This document shows, piece by piece, positions 1 to 9,121 of a stretch of 64,000 bases of DNA. Source of the DNA: Symbiodinium natans (Eukaryota > Sar > Dinophyceae > Suessiales > Symbiodiniaceae); NCBI GenBank assembly GCA_905221605.1, contig CAJNDS010002832.1, forward strand, positions 1-64,000, written 5' to 3'. Position numbers and translations under genes: made by a program. Each line of letters opens with the position of its first letter. The stretch's first letter is position 1. The notes under the pieces were generated by a model. It ran no database searches. It saw only the letters and a program-made list of their open reading frames with translations, and had not been told where the DNA came from.

Positions 1-85
1 TGAGTGTGCAGTGTGTAGGAACTTCGTTCTGAAGCTGAGTTTAAGCTCACAAGAGAGAATTCGTTTAGTTTGTGCACTTCGTGAC

Positions 86-97
86 TTTTGGCTCAAG
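86..97 (+). promoter_or_regulatory. Spliced-leader-like 12-mer
   Basis: The sequence TTTTGGCTCAAG is identical to the last 12 bases of the conserved 22-nt dinoflagellate spliced leader. The ten bases before it do not match. By rough calculation a given 12-mer has about a 1% chance of occurring on either strand of a 64-kb window. It may be a relict of a trans-spliced transcript copied back into DNA, or chance. Confidence 0.45.
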
Positions 98-201
98 TGG
101 CTCTGACTGTGAAAAAGAGAGAGCTGTCCGCACTTGTGTGACAGCTCAGTGCTTTCAAGGTTTCAAGGGAAAAGGTACCAGAGGGACCTTCGGTTTTTCA
201 C

Positions 202-606
202 GTGGTAGCGGAGCTTGTGCCTTGTGGTACGAGCCCGTGTATGGTCTTTGGTTGTCTGTCAGGACTCTGTGAGTGCCTGGAGGCAAGTTTGGGTTTGGAG
301 CCCAGACTGCCAGTGGACCGGAATCTCTTGTACTCGGACCGTGTAAGTGAGTACCGGGAAGCCTACCCTGTGAGGAGGCGGATCCGGACTCATCAGGCTT
401 GGAAGCAGTTGGTTCAGCGGCTGTTGAGGCACTTTGGAGCCCGGGCAAGGTGGTTTGTCTGGAACTGGATTGGTTGTGACCGATCTTGGAGGAATACGGT
501 GCTTGGTAGAGTAGAACTAAGGTTCTTCAGGAGCCTGGACCATCTGGTGTTGGTGAGAGAATTTTCGCCAGAAGACGTTGTGGCGAGACTGCAGGCTGGA
601 GCCTGA
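202..606 (+). CDS. Hypothetical upstream ORF in the retroelement leader
   Basis: An open frame of 134 codons ends 12 bases before the Gag ATG. The right arm carries the same frame (7123-7593, minus strand), there extended upstream to 156 codons because the two arms differ by an indel near the 5' end. The product is rich in Arg, Trp and Leu, with no recognised domain, signal peptide or clear membrane segment. The first codon here is GTG-like rather than a clear ATG. It could be an untranslated leader that happens to be open, the 5' part of Gag, or a small accessory frame. Nothing supports a function. Confidence 0.25.
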   Translation: MVAELVPCGTSPCMVFGCLSGLCECLEASLGLEPRLPVDRNLLYSDRVSEYREAYPVRRRIRTHQAWKQLVQRLLRHFGARARWFVWNWIGCDRSWRNTVLGRVELRFFRSLDHLVLVREFSPEDVVARLQAGA

Positions 607-617
607 GTTCAGGAACT

Positions 618-2408
618 ATGTTGAATACACCCCCACGACATACCAGTGGAGCTCATGTGAGGAGTCCAAGAGGTGGACGAGAGCGTGGAAGCTCTGTGCC
701 CATCATGGATGCTGAGACAAGGCGAAGGGTAGACCCTTTTCCGGGTTTGGGAAATCCCAACCCACTGTGGGTGCAAGGTTTGGCACAAGGAAGCCAACCT
801 GTGTATGGCCCAGTGCCCAGTAGGTCGAACTCCCGCCAGACGCCCTCATGGGGTAAGCTAACTGGAAGCACCCCAACATACCCGATATGGGCAGCCCCTC
901 GTTCCCCCTGGTTGTGCTCAGCAAGCGGTAGTAATCCTTCGGTAGCCACCAGGAACTATCCACGTGGACCTCCTCAACCTGTGGTGACACCATCACAAAC
1001 ATCACCCGACGTGCAAGGGTTGACGAGACAAGTGCGAGAATTGGAAAGCATGATGCAGCAACTGGTTGTGCAGCAACAGCAGTTTATGCAAACGATGACT
1101 TCGTCCATGGTGCAGCAACAGCAGCAGCATCAGCAGTGGATGATACAGCAGCATCAGCAACAGCAGCCACAGCGACAGCAACAGGTGAATCCCCCCTTAC
1201 CTCAGGATGGTGTTCCTGAGAACATGCCCAGTTCTTCTTCGGGATGTCAAGGTGCATCGCCAGTGGGTACTCCTGCGAAGGGGACCCAGCTTTTTCGGAT
1301 GGCGAGCCCAAGTCCCCCACTGAGACCTCCACCTCTGGAGCAAGAAAGTGAAAGGGATGTGTTTGCTCGATCGGACAAATGGTTGCCCAGTTTGCCGACC
1401 ATTGACTTTTCGTCTTGGAAGGATCGCATCTCTGAAGCTCTTGGATTCTTGACCTGGATGGAGAAGCTGACCAGTTGGGTTGGTTTGGGTTCAGAAGTGT
1501 TTCCCAATGAGCTCATGCATGCGGTGAAGACTCAAGAAGAGTCTCGGCTGAAACAGGATCGACTTACTGTGGAGCAACAGAAGAGGTCGACGAGGCTGAT
1601 GCACATCCTGCGACAGACTTTTGCAAATCATGAGAAGAGTTCTCTGATTGTGCAGACATATGTTGAAAGTGAGAGCACTTATCAACAATCTGGTTTTGTG
1701 GCTTTGAGATTGCTGGCGAAGGAGTTTTGCCTGAAGTCGCGAGCTGAATGCCTGTTCTTTCGGTCGCAGCTGGTGAATCAAACCGTGAAAGCACCCAGTA
1801 TTCCGGAGATCATTCGAAAGATTGAGCATGAGTTGAACAAGTACACCAAGCTGCTCAATAGTCTTGATCCCGATGTGCATGCTGGTGGTTTGCAGATCCA
1901 AGAAGCGGATTCGGTTATGGTTTTGCTGCGCAGTTTGCCAGATCGGTGTAGAAGCCATTGCTTGTTGCATGGCGATAGTGAATCGTTTGAAGATCTGAAA
2001 AGAGTTGCTCTGAAGTTTGAGGTGCAACAAAGGGTGTGGTCAGAAGCCCCTGGCACGAAGCTTCAAACTTTTCGAGATCCCAATGAGGGAAAGGGCAACG
2101 AAGGAAAACCAAAAGGCAAAGGAAAGGAACAGAAAGGCAAGCGCGAATCAAGCAAAGGTGCTGGCAAACGAGATTCAAGCCAGAACAAGAAGGATGTGGA
2201 GTGCTATGTGTGTGGTGGAAAGGGACATTATGCCCGCGATTGCTGGTATAAGGAGGGAGATTCAGGCAAGAAGCCCAATTCACCCAATGCTAAGGCGAAA
2301 GCCAAGGCAAAAGGAGATCCCAAGAAGAAGCCCGAAAAGGGAAAGCCCAAAGGAAAAGGCAAAGGAAAGGGGAAGACAGTTGCTGAAGTCTCCCAAGAGG
2401 GTGAGTAG
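618..2408 (+). CDS. Copia-type Gag (left arm), ends at an in-frame stop
   Basis: The 596-codon frame starts at a clear ATG. Residues about 150-195 are a Gln-rich, coiled-coil-like tract. A capsid-like helical region follows. A CCHC zinc knuckle, CYVCGGKGHYARDC, lies at about residues 529-542, and the C-terminus is a long Lys/Gly-rich tail. This is the usual layout of a retrotransposon Gag, which binds element RNA and builds the particle. Residues about 72-115 are garbled relative to the right arm by a cluster of single-base indels (830-960). The frame ends at a TAG (2406-2408) where the right arm has TCG, so in that copy Gag runs on into protease. Confidence 0.85.
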   Translation: MLNTPPRHTSGAHVRSPRGGRERGSSVPIMDAETRRRVDPFPGLGNPNPLWVQGLAQGSQPVYGPVPSRSNSRQTPSWGKLTGSTPTYPIWAAPRSPWLCSASGSNPSVATRNYPRGPPQPVVTPSQTSPDVQGLTRQVRELESMMQQLVVQQQQFMQTMTSSMVQQQQQHQQWMIQQHQQQQPQRQQQVNPPLPQDGVPENMPSSSSGCQGASPVGTPAKGTQLFRMASPSPPLRPPPLEQESERDVFARSDKWLPSLPTIDFSSWKDRISEALGFLTWMEKLTSWVGLGSEVFPNELMHAVKTQEESRLKQDRLTVEQQKRSTRLMHILRQTFANHEKSSLIVQTYVESESTYQQSGFVALRLLAKEFCLKSRAECLFFRSQLVNQTVKAPSIPEIIRKIEHELNKYTKLLNSLDPDVHAGGLQIQEADSVMVLLRSLPDRCRSHCLLHGDSESFEDLKRVALKFEVQQRVWSEAPGTKLQTFRDPNEGKGNEGKPKGKGKEQKGKRESSKGAGKRDSSQNKKDVECYVCGGKGHYARDCWYKEGDSGKKPNSPNAKAKAKAKGDPKKKPEKGKPKGKGKGKGKTVAEVSQEGE

Positions 2409-2462
2409 AGTGACTACCAGCTAACTGGAGGTGAATGGAATGAACCTGAGTCAGAGGCCCGA

Positions 2463-3560
2463 GTGGAATCTGTGTTGCAACCTCTGGAAGAATTGCTCGA
2501 TGAAGTGGGAAAAGAGTGGATTCCCCGGAGTACTGATGAGATAGATTGGTCATGGGAAGTTGAGACGAGAGTCCGGATTGCCGAGTTGGAGCATCGGATC
2601 TCTACCGATTTATCTCAGATGTTGCCATCTAAGTTAGTTCGGTCTTTGATGAAACCTCCGATGAATCAAGTCAAAAGCATGGAAAAGGATGATGCAAGCA
2701 AATGGTGGTTGATTGACTCAGGAGCATCGGTGACTGTGATTGCGAAAAGATACTTGGATGAGTTCCAGATCTTGGATCGGAAGGCGTTGGGACCTAATGA
2801 GAGGTACTCAGCAGCCAACGATACCCCGGTGAATGTCTTCGAGCGAGTTCGCATCCGAGCCTTGCTTCCTATGTATGAAGGAAAGCAGTATCTTGGTTTG
2901 ACATCGGTGTGTGTGACTGGAGTTGTAGCAGATGTGGCTCACAACATCTTGAGCACCGAGCAGATGGTGAATACTGGTTGGGAAGTGAAGTTCACTCGAA
3001 GAGAGATTTCGCTGCGACACGAGAAGAAAGGAGTCATGGGATATGGAGTATCCTGGGATGGATGTCCTTGGATCTACCTGCAAGGTGATGCTGGAAAGCG
3101 AAAGAAAGTAACCTTTGGAAGAACTGAGGTTCGACCCATGGATGTGGATGATGGCCAACGACCGATGGAGGTTGATCAGATGCAGTCAGTGCAGTCAATG
3201 ACCAAGAAAAGGCAAGAAGAAATGGAGCTGCATCGGATGCGAGGCCACATTCCTTTTTCGTCCGAATGTCCTCATTGTCGGATGACAAGAGGAACAACCC
3301 AGCATCGTCGGACCAAGGATGCTCAAGACCGACCCGTGGCGTTGCAAGCAGATTTCTGCTTCATCAACCTGGTAACTGGTACTTTTGCGAAAGACCAGCC
3401 GACGGCTCCCAACATGAAAGTACTGGTCATGACTGAAATGTCAACCAGAATGATTGGATGTCTGTTGGTAGGGACCAATGCTGACAATACCTCCAGCTGG
3501 ATTCGTTATTGGATGAATGCTTTCGGACTGGACATTGCAGGGTCTGCTGTATACTGTTGA
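2463..3560 (+). CDS. Copia-type protease and integrase N-part (left arm)
   Basis: This is the same reading frame as Gag, continuing after the stop at 2406. The aspartic protease motif is WWLIDSGASVTVI (catalytic Asp at 2715-2717). An integrase zinc-binding region follows (HRMRGH, then CPHC, near 3232-3279). The integrase core then starts, with the first catalytic Asp in ALQADFCFI. The order Gag-protease-integrase, with no reverse transcriptase between, is that of Ty1/Copia rather than Gypsy elements. The frame is lost near 3552, where the left arm has two extra bases compared with the right arm, before the second catalytic Asp. The first codon is not an ATG, so this part would depend on read-through. 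Confidence 0.82.
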   Translation: MESVLQPLEELLDEVGKEWIPRSTDEIDWSWEVETRVRIAELEHRISTDLSQMLPSKLVRSLMKPPMNQVKSMEKDDASKWWLIDSGASVTVIAKRYLDEFQILDRKALGPNERYSAANDTPVNVFERVRIRALLPMYEGKQYLGLTSVCVTGVVADVAHNILSTEQMVNTGWEVKFTRREISLRHEKKGVMGYGVSWDGCPWIYLQGDAGKRKKVTFGRTEVRPMDVDDGQRPMEVDQMQSVQSMTKKRQEEMELHRMRGHIPFSSECPHCRMTRGTTQHRRTKDAQDRPVALQADFCFINLVTGTFAKDQPTAPNMKVLVMTEMSTRMIGCLLVGTNADNTSSWIRYWMNAFGLDIAGSAVYC

Positions 3561-3766
3561 GGACAGACAGCGAGACAGCGGTGAGCGCCCTCATCAAGAG
3601 AGCCAATCTGGGGATTAGGATTGTGACCCAAAGAGCACCTCCGCAGGGACATGAAGCGGTTGGTGGTGTGGAAAGGGCAGTGAGAACACTCAAGGAGTTG
3701 TTCAGCACGGTGAGGTTGGATCTACGAGCGCAGGGCTTTGACTTGAAAAGAATCTCACGACTATGA
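3509..3766 (+). pseudogene. Frameshifted integrase core remainder (left arm)
   Basis: After the 2-base insertion near 3552 the integrase continues in another frame. It carries the second catalytic Asp (LRTDSETAVSAL) and the catalytic Glu in GGVERAVRTLKEL. It stops shortly before the palindrome centre. Integrase C-terminus, reverse transcriptase and RNase H are absent. Confidence 0.8.
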
Positions 3767-3800
3767 AGGTTTTGGTCATTTACTGTGCTTCAATGCACAC

Positions 3801-6559
3801 TCACAATGCATGCTGCCTTTTGATGGAAGAACTCACCCCCGTATTTGGTACTACCGAGATCCCTCGGGATCGCTGTAGTACAAACCTCCCCCCCCTCCCC
3901 CTGGGTGATTTCTTCCCATCAAAGGCAGCTGCATGGTGATTGTGCATTGCAGCACAGTAAATCAGACCAAACTCAAACGCTCGAGGACTTCTTTTCAAGT
4001 CAAAGCCCTGCGCTCGTAGATCCAACCTCACCGTGCTGAACAACTCCTTGAGTGTTCTCACTGCCCTTTCCACACCACCAACCGCTTCATGTCCCTGCGG
4101 CGGTGCTCTTTGGGTCACAATCCTAATCCCCAGATTGGCTCTCTTGATGAGGGCGCTCACCGCTGTCTCGCTGTCTGTCCTCAACAGTACAGCAGACCCT
4201 GCACTGTCCAGTCCGAAAGCATTCATCCAATAACGAATCCAGCTGGAGGTATTGTCAGCATTGGTCCCTACCAACAGACATCCAATCATTCTGGTTGACA
4301 TTTCCGTCATGACCAGTACTTTCATGTTGGGAGCCGTCGGCTGGTCTTTCGCAAAAGTACCAGTTACCAGGTTGATGAAGCAGAAATCTGCTTGCAACGC
4401 CACGGGTCGGTCTTGAGCATCCTTGGTCCGACGATGCTGGGTTGTTCCTCTTGTCATCCGACAATGAGGACATTCGGACGAAAAAGGAATGTGGCCTCGC
4501 ATCCGATGCAGCTCCATTTCTTCTTGCTTTTTCTTGGTCATTGACTGCACTGACTGCATCTGATCAACCTCCATCGGTCGTTTGCCATCATCCACATCCA
4601 TGGGTCGAACCTCAGTTCTTCCAAAGGTTACTTTCTTTCGCTTTCCAGCATCACCTTGCAGGTAGATCCAAGGACATCCATCCCAGGATACTCCATATCC
4701 CATGACTCCTTTCTTCTCGTGTCGCAGCGAAATCTCTCTTCGAGTGAACTTCACTTCCCAACCAGTATTCACCATCTGCTCGGTGCTCAAGATGTTGTTA
4801 GCCACATCTGCTACAACTCCAGTCACACACACCGATGTCAAACCAAGATACTGCTTTCCTTCATACATAGGCAGCAAGGCTCGGATGCGAACTCGCTCGA
4901 AGACATTCACCGGGGTATCGTTTGCTGCTGAGTACCTCTCATTAGGTCCCAACGCCTTCCGATCCAAGATCTGGAACTCATCCAAGTATCTTTTCGCAAT
5001 CACAGTCACCGATGCTCCTGAGTCAATCAACCACCATTTGCTTGCATCATCCTTTTCCATGCTTTTGACTTGATTCATCGGAGGTTTCATCAAAGACCGA
5101 ACTGACTTAGATGGCAACATCTGAGATAAATCGGTAGAGATCCGATGCTCCAACTCGGCAATCCGGACTCTCGTCTCAACTTCCCATGACCAATCTATCT
5201 CATCAGTACTCCGGGGAATCCACTCTTTTCTCACTTCATCGAGCAATTCTTCCAGAGGTTGCAACACAGATTCCACTCGGGCCTCTGCCTCAGGTTCATT
5301 CCATTCACCTCCAGTTAGCTGGTAGTCACTCGACTCACCCTCTTGGGAGACTTCAGCAACTGTCTTCCCCTTTCCTTTGCCTTTTCCTTTGGGCTTTCCC
5401 TTTTTGGGCTTCTTCTTGGGATCTCCTTTTGCCTTGGCTTTCGCCTTAGCATTGGGGGAATTGGGCTTCTTGCCTGAATCTCCCTCCTTATACCAGCAAT
5501 CGCGGGCATAATGTCCCTTTCCGCCACACACATAGCACTCCACATCCTTCTTGTTCTGGCTTGAAGCTCGTTTGCCAGCACCTTTGCTTGATTCGCGCTT
5601 GCCTTTCTGTTCCTTTCCTTTGCCTTTTGGTTTTCCTTCGTTGCCCTTTCCCTCCTTGGGATCTCGAAAAGGTTGAAGCTTCGTGCCAGGGGCTTCTGAC
5701 CACACCCTTTGTTGCACCTCAAACTTCAGAGCAACTCTTTTCAGATCTTCAAACGATTCACTATCGCCATGCAACAAGCAATGGCTTCTACACCGATCTG
5801 GCAAACTGCGCAGCAAAACCATAACCGAATCCGCTTCTTGGATCTGCAAACCACCAGCATGCACATCGGGATCAAGACTATTGAGCAGCTTGGTGTACTT
5901 GTTCAACTCATGCTCAATCTTTCGAATGATCTCCGGAATACTGGGTGCTTTCACGGTTTGATTCACCAGCTGCGACCGAAAGAACAGGAATTCAGCTCGC
6001 GACTTCAGGCAAAACTCCTTCGCCAGCAATCTCAAAGCCACAAAACCAGATTGTTGATAAGTGCTCTCACTCTCAACATATGTCTGCAAAATCAGAGAAC
6101 TCTTCTCATGATTTGCAAAAGTCTGTCGCAGGATGTGCATCAGCCTCGTCGACCTCTTCTGTTGCTCCACAGTAAGTCGATCCTGTTTCAGCCGAGACTC
6201 TTCTTGAGTCTTCACCGCATGCATGAGCTCATTGGGAAACACTTCTGAACCCAAACCAACCCAACTGGTCAGCTTCTCCATCCAGGTCAAGAATCCAAGA
6301 GCTTCAGAGATGCGATCCTTCCAAGACGAAAAGTCAATGGTCGGCAAACTGGGCAACCATTTGTCCGATCGAGCAAACACATCCCTTTCCTTTTCTTGCT
6401 CCAGAGGTGGAGGTCTCAGTGGGGGACTTGGGCTCGCCATCCGAAAAAGCTGGGTCCCCTTCGCAGGAGTACCCACTGGCGATGCACCTTGACATCCCGA
6501 AGAAGAACTGGGCATGTTCTCAGGAACACCATCCTGAGGTAAGGGGGATTCACCTGTTG
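3801..6559 (-). CDS. Copia-type Gag-protease-integrase polyprotein (right arm)
   Basis: This is the better-preserved copy of the pol region. One frame runs from within Gag through the zinc knuckle (CYVCGGKGHYARDC), protease (LIDSGASVTVI), the integrase HH-CC region and all three integrase catalytic residues (ALQADFCFI, RTDSETAV, GGVERAVRTL). The TAG and the 2-base insertion of the left arm are absent here. The frame cannot be entered from the Gag ATG: one C is missing from a homopolymer near 6545, which puts the N-terminal part in another frame. The last ~50 codons before 3801 read across the palindrome centre into antisense of the left arm and are not element protein. Reverse transcriptase is missing. 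Confidence 0.83.
3858..3871. repeat. Symmetry centre of the palindrome
   Basis: GATCCCTCGGGATC is self-complementary except for its two middle bases, and the flanking GTACTACCGA/CGCTGTAGTAC also pair imperfectly. The two retroelement arms meet here with no unique spacer. Confidence 0.85.
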
Positions 6560-7111
6560 CTGTTGCTGTGGCTGCTGTTGCTGATGCTGCTGTATCATCC
6601 ACTGCTGATGCTGCTGCTGTTGCTGCACCATGGACGAAGTCATCGTTTGCATAAACTGCTGTTGCTGCACAACCAGTTGCTGCATCATGCTTTCCAATTC
6701 TCGCACTTGTCTCGTCAACCCTTGCACGTCGGGTGATGTTTGTGATGGTGTCACCACAGGTTGAGGAGGTCCAGTGGATAGTCCTGGTGGTAACGAAGGA
6801 CTTCCTACCGCTTGCTGAGGCAAACCAGGGGGAAACGAAGGGCCTCCCATTGTCTGTTGGGGTGCTCCAGTAGCTACCCCACGAGGGCTTCTGGCGGGAG
6901 TTCGACCTCTGGGCACTGGGCCATACACAGGTTGGCTTCCTTGTGCCAAACCTTGCACCCACAGTGGGTTGGGATTTCCCAAACCCGGAAAAGGGTCTAC
7001 CCTTCGCCTTGTCTCAGCATCCATGATGGGCACAGAGCTTCCACGCTCTCGTCCACCTCTTGGACTCCTCACATGAGCTCCACTGGTATGTCGTGGGGGT
7101 GTATTCAACAT
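6416..7111 (-). CDS. Gag N-terminal part (right arm), frameshifted
   Basis: The frame begins at the same ATG as the left-arm Gag. It reads through a Pro/Gly-rich stretch, regular here and scrambled by indels in the left arm, then the Gln-rich segment. Near 6545 the run of Gs on the plus strand is one shorter than the left arm's run of six, so the frame shifts and the last ~45 codons are noise. The zinc knuckle and pol follow in the neighbouring frame. Confidence 0.78.
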   Translation of the reverse strand: MLNTPPRHTSGAHVRSPRGGRERGSSVPIMDAETRRRVDPFPGLGNPNPLWVQGLAQGSQPVYGPVPRGRTPARSPRGVATGAPQQTMGGPSFPPGLPQQAVGSPSLPPGLSTGPPQPVVTPSQTSPDVQGLTRQVRELESMMQQLVVQQQQFMQTMTSSMVQQQQQHQQWMIQQHQQQQPQQQQQVNPPYLRMVFLRTCPVLLRDVKVHRQWVLLRRGPSFFGWRAQVPH

Positions 7112-7122
7112 AGTTCCTGAAC

Positions 7123-7593
7123 TCAGGCTCCAGCCTGCAGTCTCGCCACAACGTCTTCTGGCGAAAATTCTCTCACCAACACCAGATGGTCCAGGCTCCT
7201 GAAGAACCTTAGTTCTACTCTACCAAGCACCGTATTCCTCCAAGATCGGTCACAACCAATCCAGTTCCAGACAAACCACCTTGCCCGGGCTCCAAAGTGC
7301 CTCAACAGCCGCTGAACCAACTGCTTCCAAGCCTGATGAGTCCGGATCCGCCTCCTCACAGGGTAGGCTTCCCGGTACTCACTTACACGGTCCGAGTACA
7401 AGAGATTCCGGTCCACTGGCAGTCTGGGCTCCAATCCCAAACTTGCCTCCAGGCACTCACAGAGTCCTGACAGACAACCAAAGACCATACACGGGCTCGT
7501 ACCACAAGGCACAAGCTCCGCTACCACGTGAAAAAACGAAGGTCCCTCTGGTACCTTTTCCCTTGAAAGCACGAACCCTGACCTCTCACACAA
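7123..7593 (-). CDS. Hypothetical leader ORF (right arm)
   Basis: This 156-codon counterpart of the left-arm leader ORF ends 11 bases before the Gag ATG. It has no recognised domain. The shared part is nearly identical between arms, but the arms are so similar overall that this says nothing about selection. Confidence 0.25.
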   Translation of the reverse strand: MCERSGFVLSREKVPEGPSFFHVVAELVPCGTSPCMVFGCLSGLCECLEASLGLEPRLPVDRNLLYSDRVSEYREAYPVRRRIRTHQAWKQLVQRLLRHFGARARWFVWNWIGCDRSWRNTVLGRVELRFFRSLDHLVLVREFSPEDVVARLQAGA

Positions 7594-7629
7594 GTGCGGA
7601 CAGCTCTATCTTTTTCACAGTCAGAGCCA

Positions 7630-7641
7630 CTTGAGCCAAAA
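7630..7641 (-). promoter_or_regulatory. Spliced-leader-like 12-mer (right arm)
   Basis: Mirror copy of the TTTTGGCTCAAG match at 86-97, at the expected palindromic position. Confidence 0.45.
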
Positions 7642-7726
7642 GTCACGAAGTGCACAAACTAAACGAATTCTCTCTTGTGAGCTTAAACTCAGCTTCAGAA
7701 CGAAGTTCCTACACACTGCACACTCA

Positions 7727-8281
7727 CTTTAAATAGCGTATTGGGCAAAAACACACTCGTATGATTTCCTTGGAAATCAACGAGGCATAAACCATCGAGG
7801 ATGGGATCACACGGATTCCCAATCACTCCGAAGCAAAACAAACCTATACAAGCTGATCCAAAACATGACAAAAACATCAATGATCAGCCACAATCTTCCA
7901 CACGTTTTGTTTTTGTCTTTCATTGTTCGAGAATTAAAGAAGTGAAGACTTTTTGGAAGTAAAGAGCGGGGGGGGTTGGGGCACAGCCCCATTTACTGGG
8001 AACGTATTCTAAATTCCCCTCGAATTTTTATTTTTTGTATTTCGTTTGTGGCACGGGCTCGGCTAAGAACCCCATGTCTTGTAGCGGAAGGCTAGGAAGC
8101 GGCTTCGGCCTGCGAGTACCCGACGCCATCTCGAGTGCGTGTGGCAATCGAAGACCCCATGTTTTGTAGTGGAAGCTGGGAAGGCTGCAAGGGAGAGCTT
8201 CAAGGGGGAATCAAAAGAAGCTGCAAAGGGAGGGGTTTAGAGGGGCTTGAAAGGGGGGTTTGGGTAAACGGCGCGAAGAAG
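7727..8281. other. Unique sequence right of the palindrome, no gene seen
   Basis: AT-richer, non-repetitive sequence with only short chance frames. A run of nine G lies near 7970. No coding or RNA feature was recognised. Confidence 0.6.
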
Positions 8282-8760
8282 GTCCAGGTGCTAGACCTCG
8301 TAAACTGCTCCCGGAAACCCGTACAGGAAGCAGTTTAAGAGGCCTCATAACTGGACCTGCTTCGCAGAGGTTTCAGAAAGCAGTTAGGCCTAATAACTGG
8401 GCCTTCTTCGCGAGGTTTCAGGAAGCAGTTTAAGAAGGTCTAATAGCTGAGCCTGCTTCGCAGGGGTTTCGGGAAGCAGTTTAAGAGGCCTGATAACTGA
8501 GCCTTTTTCGCGAGGTTCCAGGAAGCAGTTTAAGAGGCCTAATGACTGGGCCTGCTTCGCAGGGGTTTCAGGGAGCAGTTTAAGAGGCCTAATAACTGGG
8601 CCTTCTTCGCGACGTTTCGGCAGCAGTTTGAGAGGCCCACTAACTGGACCTTCTTCGCGAGGTTCCAGGGAGCAGTTCAAGCGGCCTCTGGGTTTGCGTC
8701 GCACGGGTTGCAGGGAGCAGTTTACGAGGCCGAGCACCTGGGTCTTCTTCGCGACGTTTA
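8282..8760. repeat. Minisatellite, ~49-bp unit, about nine copies
   Basis: The core AGCAGTTTAAGAGGCC recurs at about 8329, 8379, 8424, 8475, 8524, 8574, 8622, 8671 and 8716, spaced 45-51 bases. Each unit ends in TTCTTCGCGAGG or GCTTCGCAGGGG, which are short self-complementary motifs. Units alternate loosely between the two endings. Open frames across it are by-products of the repeat. Confidence 0.85.
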
Positions 8761-8769
8761 GGCTTGCGT

Positions 8770-8990
8770 CTCAAACCTTCCCTTCAGGCCCTCCTTGAAG
8801 CCTCCCTGTGAAGCTTCCCTTGAAGTCCCCCCTTAGCCCCCGTTGAAGCCCCCGTTGAAGCCCCCCTTGAAGCCTCCCTCAGCCTCCCTTGAAAGCCCCC
8901 CTTGAAGTCCCCCTTAAAGCTCCCCTGAAGCCCCTCAAGCCCCCCCCTTCAAGCCCCCCTTCAAGCTTTCGACCCTTCGCCCCCCCCCCC
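8770..8990. repeat. C/T-rich degenerate satellite of CTTGAAGCCCCC-like units
   Basis: The motif CCTTGAAGCCCCC and its variants repeat every 12-20 bases and grade into a C-rich tract (C10 near 8980). It is strongly strand-asymmetric, with few purines on the plus strand. Confidence 0.8.
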
Positions 8991-9012
8991 CTCCCCCCTC
9001 TCTTCACCCCAC

Positions 9013-9121
9013 ACAGTGGCAACTGCAAGTTGGACGCCGCCCCACGTACCAGGCCATTGGCAATAACTTTGATGCGCCTATCGTCCTGGCGTGCAACTTG
9101 GACATTGAAGTTGCGGAGCAG
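9013..9121 (-). pseudogene. Remnant of a LINE restriction-like endonuclease domain
   Basis: The minus strand reads NFNVQVARQDDRRIKVIANG. This closely matches the endonuclease segment of the LINE copies further along the window (there VNVPIRQDDRRIEVIANG at 52660-52720). The following catalytic-Asp region is no longer recognisable, and the C-rich satellite begins immediately after. It is an isolated fragment of the same LINE family, with no reverse transcriptase found nearby. Confidence 0.65.

Larger units (their letters stand above)
1..617 (+). other. 5' leader or possible LTR of the left-arm retroelement
   Basis: This stretch precedes the Gag start codon and is repeated in inverted form at 7110-7726. 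It begins with TG, as LTRs do, but no second direct copy is present to prove an LTR. It contains the spliced-leader-like 12-mer and one conserved open frame. No primer-binding site was recognised. Confidence 0.5.
1..7726. repeat. Giant near-perfect palindrome of a truncated Copia-type element
   Basis: Base 1 pairs with base 7726 and the two arms stay complementary to a centre at about 3864, with essentially no spacer. Each arm carries the same order: leader, Gag, protease, integrase. Over most of the length the arms differ by scattered substitutions. Clusters of single-base insertions and deletions occur around 830-960 (opposite 6760-6900) and in the last ~100 bases before the centre. The sequence right of 7726 is unique; the left end coincides with the window edge, so the palindrome may extend further or this may be a contig end. 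A real inverted duplication and a fold-back assembly artefact are both possible. Confidence 0.93.
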
